A DNA stretch of 64,000 bases, taken from Nocardioides silvaticus. Lineage in GTDB: Bacteria; Actinomycetota; Actinomycetes; Propionibacteriales; Nocardioidaceae. The DNA lies in the NCBI RefSeq assembly GCF_003160695.1, contig NZ_QGDD01000014.1, positions 1 to 64,000 of the forward strand. Reading direction: 5' to 3'. This document shows positions 30,323 to 38,513 of this stretch, one piece after another. How positions within the stretch are numbered: position 1 is the first letter of the stretch; each line of letters starts with the position of its first letter. The translations under genes were made by a program, and so were the position numbers. The notes under the pieces were generated by a model, which was given only the letters and a program-made list of their open reading frames with translations, was not told the origin of the DNA and did not search any database.

Positions 30323-32665
30323 TCAGCGGGCGAGCAGCGCGTCGAGCAGCAGCACCGCGCCCGCCTTGTCGAGCGGGTCGTTGCCGTTGCCGCACTTCGG
30401 CGACTGGATGCACGACGGGCAGCCGGAAACGCACTCGCAGGCCGCGATGGTCGCGCGGGTCGCCGTGAGCCACTCGCGCGCGGTGGCGTAGCCCCGCTCC
30501 GCGAAGCCGGCACCGCCCGGGTGGCCGTCGTGCACGAACACCGTCAGCACGCCGGTGTCGGGGTGCCGGGCCGTCGAGACGCCGCCGATGTCCCACCGGT
30601 CGCAGGTCGCGAACAGCGGCAGCAGGCCGATCGAGCAGTGCTCGGCCGCGTGCGCCGCGCCGGGCAGGTCCTCGCGCAGCAGGCCGGCGGCCTCGAGCAC
30701 GTCGTCGGGCACCGTCCACCACACCGCGCTGGTGCGCAGGGTGCGGACGGGCAGGTCGAGCGGGAACTCGCCGACGACCTCGCCGGTGCGGCTCCGCCGC
30801 CGGAGGTAGGAGGTCACCTGGTTGCTCACGTCGACCGAGCCGAACGAGACCCGGCACCGGCCCCACATCTCGTGCTCGCGCTCCTCGACGATCGCGATGT
30901 CGGCGACGTCGCGAGCGGTCGTCGTGTGGTCGACGTCGGTGCGGCGGATCTCGGCGACGTGCTCGTCGAGGTCGAGGCGCTCGACCTCCCAGGTCTCGCC
31001 GCGGTGGACGTAGACGGCGCCGGTGTGGGCGGTGGTGTGGGCGCGGCCGCCGTCGACGGTGCCGACCACCCGGCCGGTGTCCGCCTCGACCAGCTGCACC
31101 TGCGCGCCGCCGGTCGACCGGATGTCGGCGAGGTCGGCGGCCCGGCGCCGGTCGGTCCAGAACCAGCCCTGCGGCCGCCGTCGCAGCAGCCCCGCCTCGA
31201 CCAGGTCGTCGAGCAGCGCGCGGGCGGTCGGCCCGAAGAGCGGCAGGTCGGCGGTCGTGAGCGGCTGCTCCTGCGCCGCCGCGCACAGGTGCGGGCCGAG
31301 GACGTAGGGGTTGTCGGGGTCGAACACGGTGCCCTCCACCGGTCGGCCCAGCAGCGCCTCCGGGTGGTGCACCAGGTAGGTGTCCAGCGGGTCGTCGCGC
31401 GCGATGAGCATGCCGAGCGCCCCGCCGCCGGTGCGGCCGGCCCGGCCGACCTGCTGCCAGAACGCGGCCCGGGTGCCGGGGAACCCGGTGACGAGCACGG
31501 CGTCGAGCCCGCTCACGTCGATGCCGAGCTCGAGCGCGTTGGTGGCCGCCATCCCGAGCAGCCGGCCGCTGCGGAGGTCGTCCTCCAGCGCCCGCCGCTC
31601 CTCGGGGAGGTAGCCGCCGCGGTAGGAGTCGACGCGGGTGGCGAGCAGGGGGTCGACCTCGGCGAGCAGCTCGGACGCCCGCTGCGCCACCTGCTCCACA
31701 CCGCGCCGGGACCGCACGAACGCCAGGGTCCGGACGTCGGAGCAGACCAGGTCGGCGAGCAGGTCGGCGGTCTCCGCGGGTGCCGGTCGCCGGACCGGGG
31801 CCCCCTGCTCGCCGGAGTACGACGTCAGCGGCGGCTCCCACAGCCCGACCGCGACCTCGCCGCGGGGCGAGTCGTCCTCGGTCACCGCGACGACGTCGAG
31901 CCCGGTGAGCCGCCGGGCGGCGACCTCCGGCTCGGCCACCGTCGCCGAGGCCAGCACGAACGTCGGCGAGGACCCGTGCGCGGCGCACACGCGGCGGAGC
32001 CGGCGGAGCACCTGCGCGACGTGGGCCCCGAACACCCCGCGGTAGTGGTGGCACTCGTCGACGACGACGAAGTCGACGGTCGCGAAGAACCGTGCCCACC
32101 GCTCGTGGGTCGGCAGCAGCGAGCGGTGCAGCATGTCCGGGTTGGTGAGGACGTACTCGGCGTGGTCGCGGGTCCAGTCGCGCTGCTCCTGGGTGCTGTC
32201 GCCGTCGTGGGTCGCGATCCGGACGTCGAGCCCGAGACCCGCGATCGAGGCGCGCTGGTCCTGCGCGAGCGCCTTGGTCGGCGCGAGGTAGAGGGTGCTC
32301 GACCCGCGCTGCCCACGCGGTCCGCGACCGGCGCGGATCGCGGTCAGCGCCGGCAGCAGGTAGCCCAGTGACTTCCCGGACGCGGTGCCGGTGGCGAGCA
32401 CGACGTGCTCCCCGTCGTGGGCGTGCCCGGCTGCCCGCACCTGGTGGCGCCAAGGCTGGGTGATCCCGCGGGCGGCGTACGCCGTCACCACCGTCGGGTC
32501 GGCCCACCGCGGCCACGCCTCGGTGACGGCGGCGCGCGCCGGGATCCGCTCCAGGTGGGTCAGCCGGTCCGAGCGCGAGGACCCCTCGGCGAGCCGCTCG
32601 ACCAGCGCTGCCGGGTCGACGCCGGACCCCCGGGCCGGGGTCGGGACGGTGGGCAGAGCGGACAC
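30323..32665 (-). CDS. DEAD/DEAH-box helicase with DUF1998 domain
   Basis: A 780-residue superfamily 2 helicase of the MrfA/YprA group, which in Bacillus takes part in repair of mitomycin-type lesions. Motif I ATGTASGKSLGY, motif Ia APTKALAQDQ, motif II VVVDECHHYRG, motif III LASAT, and motif VI QQVGRAGRTGGG are present. The C-terminal DUF1998 region ends with the four-cysteine cluster CECVSGCPSCIQSPKCG, a likely zinc or Fe-S site. GTG 32665 was chosen because MSALPT-like starts are usual and the upstream frame shows no conserved residues. It is divergent from bldG, matching the conserved actinobacterial order tad genes - helicase - bldG. Confidence 0.92.
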   Translation of the reverse strand: MSALPTVPTPARGSGVDPAALVERLAEGSSRSDRLTHLERIPARAAVTEAWPRWADPTVVTAYAARGITQPWRHQVRAAGHAHDGEHVVLATGTASGKSLGYLLPALTAIRAGRGPRGQRGSSTLYLAPTKALAQDQRASIAGLGLDVRIATHDGDSTQEQRDWTRDHAEYVLTNPDMLHRSLLPTHERWARFFATVDFVVVDECHHYRGVFGAHVAQVLRRLRRVCAAHGSSPTFVLASATVAEPEVAARRLTGLDVVAVTEDDSPRGEVAVGLWEPPLTSYSGEQGAPVRRPAPAETADLLADLVCSDVRTLAFVRSRRGVEQVAQRASELLAEVDPLLATRVDSYRGGYLPEERRALEDDLRSGRLLGMAATNALELGIDVSGLDAVLVTGFPGTRAAFWQQVGRAGRTGGGALGMLIARDDPLDTYLVHHPEALLGRPVEGTVFDPDNPYVLGPHLCAAAQEQPLTTADLPLFGPTARALLDDLVEAGLLRRRPQGWFWTDRRRAADLADIRSTGGAQVQLVEADTGRVVGTVDGGRAHTTAHTGAVYVHRGETWEVERLDLDEHVAEIRRTDVDHTTTARDVADIAIVEEREHEMWGRCRVSFGSVDVSNQVTSYLRRRSRTGEVVGEFPLDLPVRTLRTSAVWWTVPDDVLEAAGLLREDLPGAAHAAEHCSIGLLPLFATCDRWDIGGVSTARHPDTGVLTVFVHDGHPGGAGFAERGYATAREWLTATRATIAACECVSGCPSCIQSPKCGNGNDPLDKAGAVLLLDALLAR

Positions 32666-32772
32666 GGGTCCATTGTCGTCCACAGGCCGACAGATCCCGT
32701 GATCGTGCGCGGTTGGGGCGGTCGTGGTTTGATGAGGCACTACGTACTGCGACTTTCTCTGGGATGGAAAAC

Positions 32773-33105
32773 GTGGACCTGACCCTTTCGACGCGCGAAG
32801 TCGGTGGGCGCACCGTCGTTGCCGTGGGTGGCGAGATCGACGTCTACACCGCACCGAAGCTGCGTGACACCATCACCGAGCTGGTGGCAGCGGGCAGCTA
32901 TGACCTCATCATCGACATGGAGGAGGTCGAGTTCCTCGACTCGACCGGCCTCGGCGTCCTGGTCGGCGGACTGAAGAAGGTGCGCGCCCACGAGGGCTCG
33001 CTCCAGCTCGTCTGCAACCAGGACCGGCTCCTCAAGATCTTCCGGATCACCGGTCTCGCCAAGGTCTTCACGATCCACGAGTCCGCAGACGCCGCTCTGG
33101 CGTAG
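32773..33105 (+). CDS. bldG: Anti-sigma factor antagonist BldG
   Basis: A 110-residue STAS-domain protein. EIDVYTAPKLRDTI and EFLDSTGLGVLVGGLKKVRA are near-identical to the blocks of Streptomyces BldG. With GTG 32773 as start, the phospho-acceptor serine in LDSTG is residue 57, as known for BldG; an ATG three codons upstream (32764) is possible, but its ribosome site would be too close. BldG binds anti-sigma factors and so releases stress and development sigma factors. A REP-like repeat follows the stop, and the gene stands alone. Confidence 0.92.
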   Translation: MDLTLSTREVGGRTVVAVGGEIDVYTAPKLRDTITELVAAGSYDLIIDMEEVEFLDSTGLGVLVGGLKKVRAHEGSLQLVCNQDRLLKIFRITGLAKVFTIHESADAALA

Positions 33106-33110
33106 CGCGA

Positions 33111-33156
33111 GGTCTCGACACGTCCTCGCGCAGAGCGCTCGGACTACTCGACCACC
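33111..33156. repeat. REP-like palindrome, opposite orientation
   Basis: GGTCTCGACACGTCCTCGCG, centre CAGAGCGCTCGG, then CTACTCGACCACC. It starts 5 bases after the bldG stop, where a terminator would be expected. Confidence 0.85.
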
Positions 33157-33175
33157 GAAGGCGGGTGATCCCCGT

Positions 33176-33215
33176 CACACCCGTGGTGTGTCCCGGAACA
33201 CACCGTGCGTAGACT
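33176..33215 (+). promoter_or_regulatory. Operator-like palindromes over the hppA promoter
   Basis: GGTGTGTCCCGGAACACACC (33185-33204) is a 20-bp palindrome matching at 18 of 20 positions. CACACC at 33176 forms a second inverted pair with the GGTGTG at 33185, giving three half-sites. TAGACT (33210-33215) is a good -10 hexamer just downstream, so a bound protein would cover the -35 region. Target gene hppA starts at 33277. Confidence 0.5.
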
Positions 33216-33276
33216 CCGCCGCGTTCCCTGACGTGGGTCGCTCGACCCACCCCTGATCCCCCTTTGGAGGAAACGC

Positions 33277-35562
33277 ATGCCCGGGATCCTTCCCGCTGTG
33301 GTGGAGGTCGAAGGCGGTGACGCCGCGCTCGTCGCGATCGTGGCTGCCATCGCCCTCGGCTGCCTCGGACTGGCCGTCATGTTCCGCCAACAGGTGCTGG
33401 CCGCCGGCGAGGGCACCGAGAACATGCGCCGCATCGCGCAGGCCGTGCAGGAGGGCGCCAGCGCCTACCTGACCCGCCAGTTCCGGACCCTCGCGATCTT
33501 CGCCGCCATCGCCTTCTTCGCCCTCATGGCCCTGCCGGCCGACGAGACGACCACGCGGATCTTCCGTTCGGTCTTCTTCCTCGTCGGAGCCGGCTTCTCC
33601 GGGGCGATCGGCTACCTGGGCATGTCGCTGGCGGTGCGCGCCAACCTGCGCGTCGCCGCGGCCGCCGAGACCGAGGGCCGCGACGCGGCGATGAACATCG
33701 GGCTCCGCACCGGCGCCTTCGTCGGCATGGCCACCGTGGGTCTGGGGCTGCTCGGGGCCAGCGTCGTGGTGCTCGCGTTCCAGGACGAGGCGCCGCACGT
33801 GCTCGAGGGCTTCGGCTTCGGCGCCGCCCTGCTCGCGATGTTCATGCGTGTCGGCGGTGGCATCTTCACCAAGGCCGCCGATGTCGGCGCCGACCTGGTC
33901 GGCAAGGTCGAGCAGAACATCCCCGAGGACGACCCGCGCAACGCGGCGACCATCGCCGACAACGTGGGCGACAACGTCGGTGACTGCGCCGGCATGGCGG
34001 CCGACCTCTTCGAGTCGTACGCCGTGACGCTCGTGGCCGCGCTGATCCTCGGCTCCCAGGCCTTCGGCGACGCCGGTCTGGTCTTCCCGCTGATCGTGCC
34101 CGCGATCGGCGCGCTCTCCGCCGCCGGCGGCGTCTTCCTCACCAAGCCCCGTGCCGGTGAGAACGGCCTGACGACCATCAACCGGTCCTTCTACGTGTCC
34201 GCCGCCGTGGGCGCGGTGGCGAGCGCGATCGCCGCGTTCGTCTACCTGCCGGGCGAGTGGAGCGACTTCGGCACCGGCGTCGAGGCCGACCTGTCGCCGG
34301 CGCTGTTCGCCTCGGGCGCCGTCGTGATCGGCATCGTGCTCGCCGCCGCGATCCTCGCGCTCACCGGCTACTTCACCGGCACCGAGTACCGCCCGGTCAA
34401 GGACGTCGCGGAGACCTCGCTGACCGGTCACGCGACGGTGATCCTCTCCGGCATCTCGGTCGGGCTGGAGTCGGCGGTCTACACCGCGCTGGTGATCGGT
34501 GCCGGCGTGTTCGGCGCCGCGCTGCTGGCCGGCGGTGCCGTCGAGCTCGCGCTGTTCGCCGTCGCCCTCGCCGGGTGCGGCCTGCTGACCACGGTCGGCG
34601 TGATCGTGGCCATGGACACGTTCGGACCGGTGTCCGACAACGCCCAGGGCATCGCCGAGATGTCGGGCGACGTCAGCGAGGGCGGCGCCCAGATCCTCAC
34701 CGAGCTCGACGCCGTGGGCAACACGACCAAGGCGATCACCAAGGGCATCGCGATCGCGACCGCCGTGCTCGCCGCGAGCGCGCTGTTCGCGTCGTACACG
34801 CAGAGCGCGTTCGAGGAGATCAGCAACGAGGACTCCTTCGACCTCCTCGGCGACTTCCTCGTCTACGACGCCAAGCTCATCGTCGGCGCGCTGCTCGGCG
34901 CGGCCGTCGTGTTCCTCTTCTCCGGCCTGGCGATCAACGCCGTGGGCCGGGCGGCCGGCGCCGTCGTCTACGAGGTGCGTCGCCAGTTCAGGGAGATCCC
35001 CGGGATCATGGAGGGCACCGGACGTCCGGAGTACGGCCGGGTCGTCGACATCGTGACCCGCGACTCGCTGCGCGAGCTCGCGACGCCGGGCATCCTCGCC
35101 ATCCTCGCGCCGATCGCCGTGGGCTTCGGTCTCGGTGTCGGCCCGCTCGCCGGGTTCCTCGTCGGCGCGATCGCCTCCGGCACCTTGATGGCGGTGTTCC
35201 TCGCGAACGCCGGTGGCGCCTGGGACAACGCGAAGAAGCTGGTCGAGGACGGACACCACGGCGGCAAGGGCTCCGAGGCCCACGCGGCCACCGTCACCGG
35301 CGACACCGTCGGCGACCCGTTCAAGGACACCGCCGGCCCGTCGATCAACCCGCTGATCAAGGTGATGAACCTGGTCTCGCTGCTGATCGTCGGCGCCATC
35401 GTCAGCCTGTCGTACGGCGAGGACGAGAACGACGTGGTGCGGATCCTGATCGCGGTCGCGGCCGCGGCGGGCATCGCCATCGCGGTCTACATCTCCAAGC
35501 AGCGGCAGTCCTCGATGGGCGACGACGTCGGCTCGCCGACGACGGCCACCGAGAGCGCCTGA
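33277..35562 (+). CDS. hppA: K+-independent H+-translocating pyrophosphatase
   Basis: A 761-residue membrane pyrophosphatase with about 16 helices, coupling PPi hydrolysis to proton export. The PPi/Mg site is seen in KAADVGADLVGKVEQNIPED with DNVGDNVGDCAGMAADLF, and the later acidic block GDTVGDPFKDTAGPS. GNTTKA (with Lys in place of the Ala of GNTTAA) marks the potassium-independent class. TTGGAGG stands before the ATG. The gene ends in a strong hairpin. Palindromes overlapping the promoter suggest dedicated control, which is not commonly described for this enzyme. Confidence 0.96.
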   Translation: MPGILPAVVEVEGGDAALVAIVAAIALGCLGLAVMFRQQVLAAGEGTENMRRIAQAVQEGASAYLTRQFRTLAIFAAIAFFALMALPADETTTRIFRSVFFLVGAGFSGAIGYLGMSLAVRANLRVAAAAETEGRDAAMNIGLRTGAFVGMATVGLGLLGASVVVLAFQDEAPHVLEGFGFGAALLAMFMRVGGGIFTKAADVGADLVGKVEQNIPEDDPRNAATIADNVGDNVGDCAGMAADLFESYAVTLVAALILGSQAFGDAGLVFPLIVPAIGALSAAGGVFLTKPRAGENGLTTINRSFYVSAAVGAVASAIAAFVYLPGEWSDFGTGVEADLSPALFASGAVVIGIVLAAAILALTGYFTGTEYRPVKDVAETSLTGHATVILSGISVGLESAVYTALVIGAGVFGAALLAGGAVELALFAVALAGCGLLTTVGVIVAMDTFGPVSDNAQGIAEMSGDVSEGGAQILTELDAVGNTTKAITKGIAIATAVLAASALFASYTQSAFEEISNEDSFDLLGDFLVYDAKLIVGALLGAAVVFLFSGLAINAVGRAAGAVVYEVRRQFREIPGIMEGTGRPEYGRVVDIVTRDSLRELATPGILAILAPIAVGFGLGVGPLAGFLVGAIASGTLMAVFLANAGGAWDNAKKLVEDGHHGGKGSEAHAATVTGDTVGDPFKDTAGPSINPLIKVMNLVSLLIVGAIVSLSYGEDENDVVRILIAVAAAAGIAIAVYISKQRQSSMGDDVGSPTTATESA

Positions 35563-35583
35563 CCGGCGCCCTCCGTCCTGCTC

Positions 35584-35621
35584 GAGACCGCCCGGTCCCC
35601 GGAAGGGGGCCGGGCGGTCTC
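35584..35621 (+). terminator. Strong hairpin terminator after hppA
   Basis: GAGACCGCCCGGTCCCC pairs with GGGGCCGGGCGGTCTC around a GGAAG loop, 16 pairs with one unpaired T, 22 bases after the stop codon. Confidence 0.8.
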
Positions 35622-35702
35622 ACGTGCGGGATACGATCCCAGCCTGAGGGACGCCACAGAGCGGCGTGAGCGATCGGGAAATGGTGAGTGATGAGGGAAC
35701 GC

Positions 35703-36974
35703 ATGGGGTCGGTCCGCGGGCTGTGCCTGGGAATGGTGGCCGCCGGGCTGGTGACCGGACTGGGTGCCGTCGCGGCGCCGAGCTCCCAGGCCGCACTGCC
35801 AGGACCGGACAGCACGAGCTGGACGCCGGTGAAGAAGTCGGCGGTGGTCCGAGGCGACGAGGCCGGTGACCTCGGCACGCCCCACCTCGACCTCACCAAG
35901 GCGGGCGGCCCCCTCGGCGACGGGACCGTCTTCGTCGCCGCCGACCTCACCCACGCCTCGTTCCGGTTCCATGTCGCCGCGGCCCCGGCCGCCGGCGCGA
36001 CGGGCGGTTACGTCGTCCAGTTCGACACCAACGGCAGCACGGCCGGCTGGGAGCGCGCCCTGCGCTACGACCCGGCAGCCAACACGATCACCTTCTTCAC
36101 CGCCGCCAACAACGCGGGCGTGAAGGACGCGGGAACCGTCGGCACCGTGATCCCGACCTCCGCGGCGACCGCGACGACCTACCCCGGCGCCGACGGCGGC
36201 GCCTACGTCGCCTTCGCGGTGCCGCGCACCGCGCTCGCCTCGGCCCAGATCTCGCTCGGGGCACCGATGGTGCTCGGCACCACGACCGAGGCGGCGACCG
36301 CCGGCCTCGACGGCGGCAGCCTCCTCGGAGCGGCGAAGGCCGACGTGCTCGGTGTGAAGAAGTTCGGGTTCTCCGCGCCGTCGTGGGCGTCGCTGGCGAC
36401 CGACCCGCTTCCCGTCGACAGCGACGGTGACGGCGTCCCCGACAACGTCGACAACTGCCCGGTCGACGTCAACCCGCTGCAGGAGGACGACGACAAGTCG
36501 CTCGACGGCACCCTCCAGCCCTCGGAGGTCCTCGGCATCCCCGACGGCACCGAGGGGATGGGCAACGCCTGCGACCCCACTCCACGCGGCTACGACTCCG
36601 ACGAGGACGGCGTCGGCTATCTGGACGACGAGTGCAAGGAGCGCCCCGGCGTCAAGGAGAACGGCTGCCCGGACCACTCCAGCACGGTGTCCACGCTGCG
36701 CTACAACGGCAAGAAGAAGCTCTTCACCGGCGCCACCCGCGGCACTCTGTACGACGAGTGCGGCCCCCGGCGCACGGTGAGCCTGCGCCGGGTCACCAAG
36801 GGTGCGGACCCGGAGCTCAAGGTCGTGAAGAGCGACGCCGCCGGGAAGTTCACGATCAAGGTGGCGACGAAGCCCAAGAAGGGCAAGTACTACGTGCACG
36901 TCGACCCCAAGAACATGCTCAGCGCCGGCGTCAACTGCTTCGCCGACAACTCGCCGAAGATCGACATCCGCTGA
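35703..36974 (+). CDS. Secreted protein with thrombospondin type 3 calcium repeats
   Basis: A 423-residue exported protein. Signal peptide MGSVRGLCLGMVAAGLVTGL ends near SSQA-A. Residues to about 230 form a beta-rich domain without assigned family. Then come Asp-rich calcium-binding repeats of thrombospondin type 3 kind: DSDGDGVPDNVDNCPVD and YDSDEDGVGYLDDEC, with paired cysteines. The C-terminal 100 residues (KKKLFTGATRGTLYDECG) look like a small Ig/carboxypeptidase-regulatory-like fold. A surface adhesive or structural role is likely but unproven. ATG 35703 was chosen for the GAGGGA ribosome site; ATG 35691 is in frame too. Confidence 0.8.
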   Translation: MGSVRGLCLGMVAAGLVTGLGAVAAPSSQAALPGPDSTSWTPVKKSAVVRGDEAGDLGTPHLDLTKAGGPLGDGTVFVAADLTHASFRFHVAAAPAAGATGGYVVQFDTNGSTAGWERALRYDPAANTITFFTAANNAGVKDAGTVGTVIPTSAATATTYPGADGGAYVAFAVPRTALASAQISLGAPMVLGTTTEAATAGLDGGSLLGAAKADVLGVKKFGFSAPSWASLATDPLPVDSDGDGVPDNVDNCPVDVNPLQEDDDKSLDGTLQPSEVLGIPDGTEGMGNACDPTPRGYDSDEDGVGYLDDECKERPGVKENGCPDHSSTVSTLRYNGKKKLFTGATRGTLYDECGPRRTVSLRRVTKGADPELKVVKSDAAGKFTIKVATKPKKGKYYVHVDPKNMLSAGVNCFADNSPKIDIR

Positions 36975-38509
36975 CCCCGTCGCTCGCAGGTCCGCTCCGC
37001 GACGCGCTGCTCGCCGCGGACTTCACCTACGACGCGGTCGCCGGGCTGCTCGGCGCCGAGGCGCACGCGGCGCTGTCGCGCAACGAGACCACCCCGGCAC
37101 TCGGTCGTACGACGGACGGCAGCCCGCTCGCGACGCTGGTCCGGCTGTTCCTGCTGCAGCAGCCGGTGCCGGCGGTCGACGCGGAGCGGGCGCTGCCGGG
37201 GCTGGTCGGGCGACTGGCGGCCGAGGGGATGGTGGCGGAGTCGGCGGGTGAGGTCGCGGCGCTGCTCGACTGCCGTCCCTACGGCACCGACGACCCTTCG
37301 GCCGGCTCGGGGACCGGGGACCTGTGGGTGGTCAGCGACCTGACCCCGGCGCTGGACGGCCGGCCGCAGCAGGTGACCGGCGACCACGTGCTCGGGATCA
37401 GCCCGGCGTCGACGTCGCTGGCCCAGCTCACGCTGCGCGAGGACGTGGGTTCCGCGCTCGACCTCGGCACCGGCTGCGGCGTGCAGGCACTGCACCTCGC
37501 CGGACACGCCGACCGGGTGGTCGCCACCGACATCAACCCGCGCGCGCTCGACCTGGCCCGTTTCAACGCCGAGCTCAACGAGGTGGGCGATCGCGTCGAC
37601 GTGCGCGACGGCTCCTTCTTCGAGCCCGTCGCCGGCGAGCGCTTCGACCTGATCGCCACGAACCCGCCGTTCGTGATCTCGCCCGCGACCGGCAGCCGGT
37701 CGGACCGCCTCGTCTACCGCGACTCGGGGATGCCGGGCGACCAGGTCGTCGAGCACGTCGTCCGCACCGCGCCGCAGCACCTCGCCGACGGCGGCTGGTG
37801 CCAGGTCCTCGCCAATTGGGCGATCGTGGGGGACCGGCCGTGGGACGAGCGCCTGGCCGGCTGGCTGCCCGACGACTGCGACGCGCTGGTGGTGCAGCGC
37901 GAGGTGATCGACCCGTCGGCGTACGTCGAGCTCTGGCTCAAGGACTCCGGGCACCATCCGGCGGTCGGCGCCGGCACCATCGCCGACTACGTCGCGCGGT
38001 ACGACGCCTGGCTCTCCTGGTTGAAGGATCAGGGCGTGACCGGCATCGGGTTCGGGTGGATCAACCTGCACCGCACCGGTGCCACCGGCTCGGCCGGTTC
38101 GACCAGTTCGGCCAGGCACCGGGAGCTGGTCGACTGGCCCTACGACGTCGAGCAGCCGATCGCGCCGGCGATCGCGGAGTGGGCGCAGGCCCGGGCCGCC
38201 GTCGTCGACCCGTCCTCGACCCTCGTGGTGCGGCCCGACGTCCGGCAGGAGACCGTCGGCCCCGTCGGTGCGGAGGACCCCGCGACGATCCTGCTGCGCC
38301 AGCAGCGGGGATTCCGGCGGGCCCGCCAGGTCGACACCGTCGTCGCCGCGGTGGTGGGTGCCTGCGACGGCGAGCTGCCCGTCGGCGCCATCCTCGATGC
38401 CGTCGCGCAGCTGCTCGGGCTCGACCCGGCCGAGACCAGCCAGCGCTACCTGCCGGAGGTCGTCAGCCTGGTGGGCGAGGCGTTCCTCCTTCCCGTTCAG
38501 GCAGACTGA
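36971..38509 (+). CDS. Methyltransferase (DUF7059 plus MTS domain), apparent CTG start
   Basis: About 512 residues. N-terminal DUF7059-like helical domain (LLAADFTYDAVAGLLG ... LSRNETTPAL) then a SAM-binding domain with ALDLGTGCGVQALHLAGHA and NPPFVISP. NPPF is the hallmark of N5-glutamine/adenine-type methyltransferases, so protein, RNA or DNA bases are possible targets. Conserved sequence begins immediately after CTG 36971, which overlaps the preceding stop as CTGA; no ATG, GTG or TTG occurs in frame until about residue 65. Thus a non-standard start, or a sequencing error, must be assumed. A REP-like insert encodes PSAGSGTG (37294-37315), and a second low-complexity loop lies near 38085-38115. 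Confidence 0.82.
   Translation: MTPSLAGPLRDALLAADFTYDAVAGLLGAEAHAALSRNETTPALGRTTDGSPLATLVRLFLLQQPVPAVDAERALPGLVGRLAAEGMVAESAGEVAALLDCRPYGTDDPSAGSGTGDLWVVSDLTPALDGRPQQVTGDHVLGISPASTSLAQLTLREDVGSALDLGTGCGVQALHLAGHADRVVATDINPRALDLARFNAELNEVGDRVDVRDGSFFEPVAGERFDLIATNPPFVISPATGSRSDRLVYRDSGMPGDQVVEHVVRTAPQHLADGGWCQVLANWAIVGDRPWDERLAGWLPDDCDALVVQREVIDPSAYVELWLKDSGHHPAVGAGTIADYVARYDAWLSWLKDQGVTGIGFGWINLHRTGATGSAGSTSSARHRELVDWPYDVEQPIAPAIAEWAQARAAVVDPSSTLVVRPDVRQETVGPVGAEDPATILLRQQRGFRRARQVDTVVAAVVGACDGELPVGAILDAVAQLLGLDPAETSQRYLPEVVSLVGEAFLLPVQAD
37294..37315. repeat. REP-like insert in the methyltransferase gene
   Basis: CCCTTCGGCCGGCTCGGGGACC differs at two of 22 positions from the nasC insert at 7524-7545 and encodes a comparable loop (PSAGSGTG against PSTGSGTD). 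Confidence 0.75.
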
Positions 38510-38513
38510 CGCC

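Noticed and set aside
32764..32772. ATG at 32764 as bldG start
   Set aside because: GTG 32773 places the phosphorylated serine at residue 57 as in known BldG and leaves better spacing to the purine-rich ribosome site; kept as alternative only.
33175..35283. Long minus-strand frame opposite hppA
   Set aside because: Composition is Gly/Asp/Glu/His-rich, typical of the antisense of a high-GC membrane protein gene; hppA is unambiguous.
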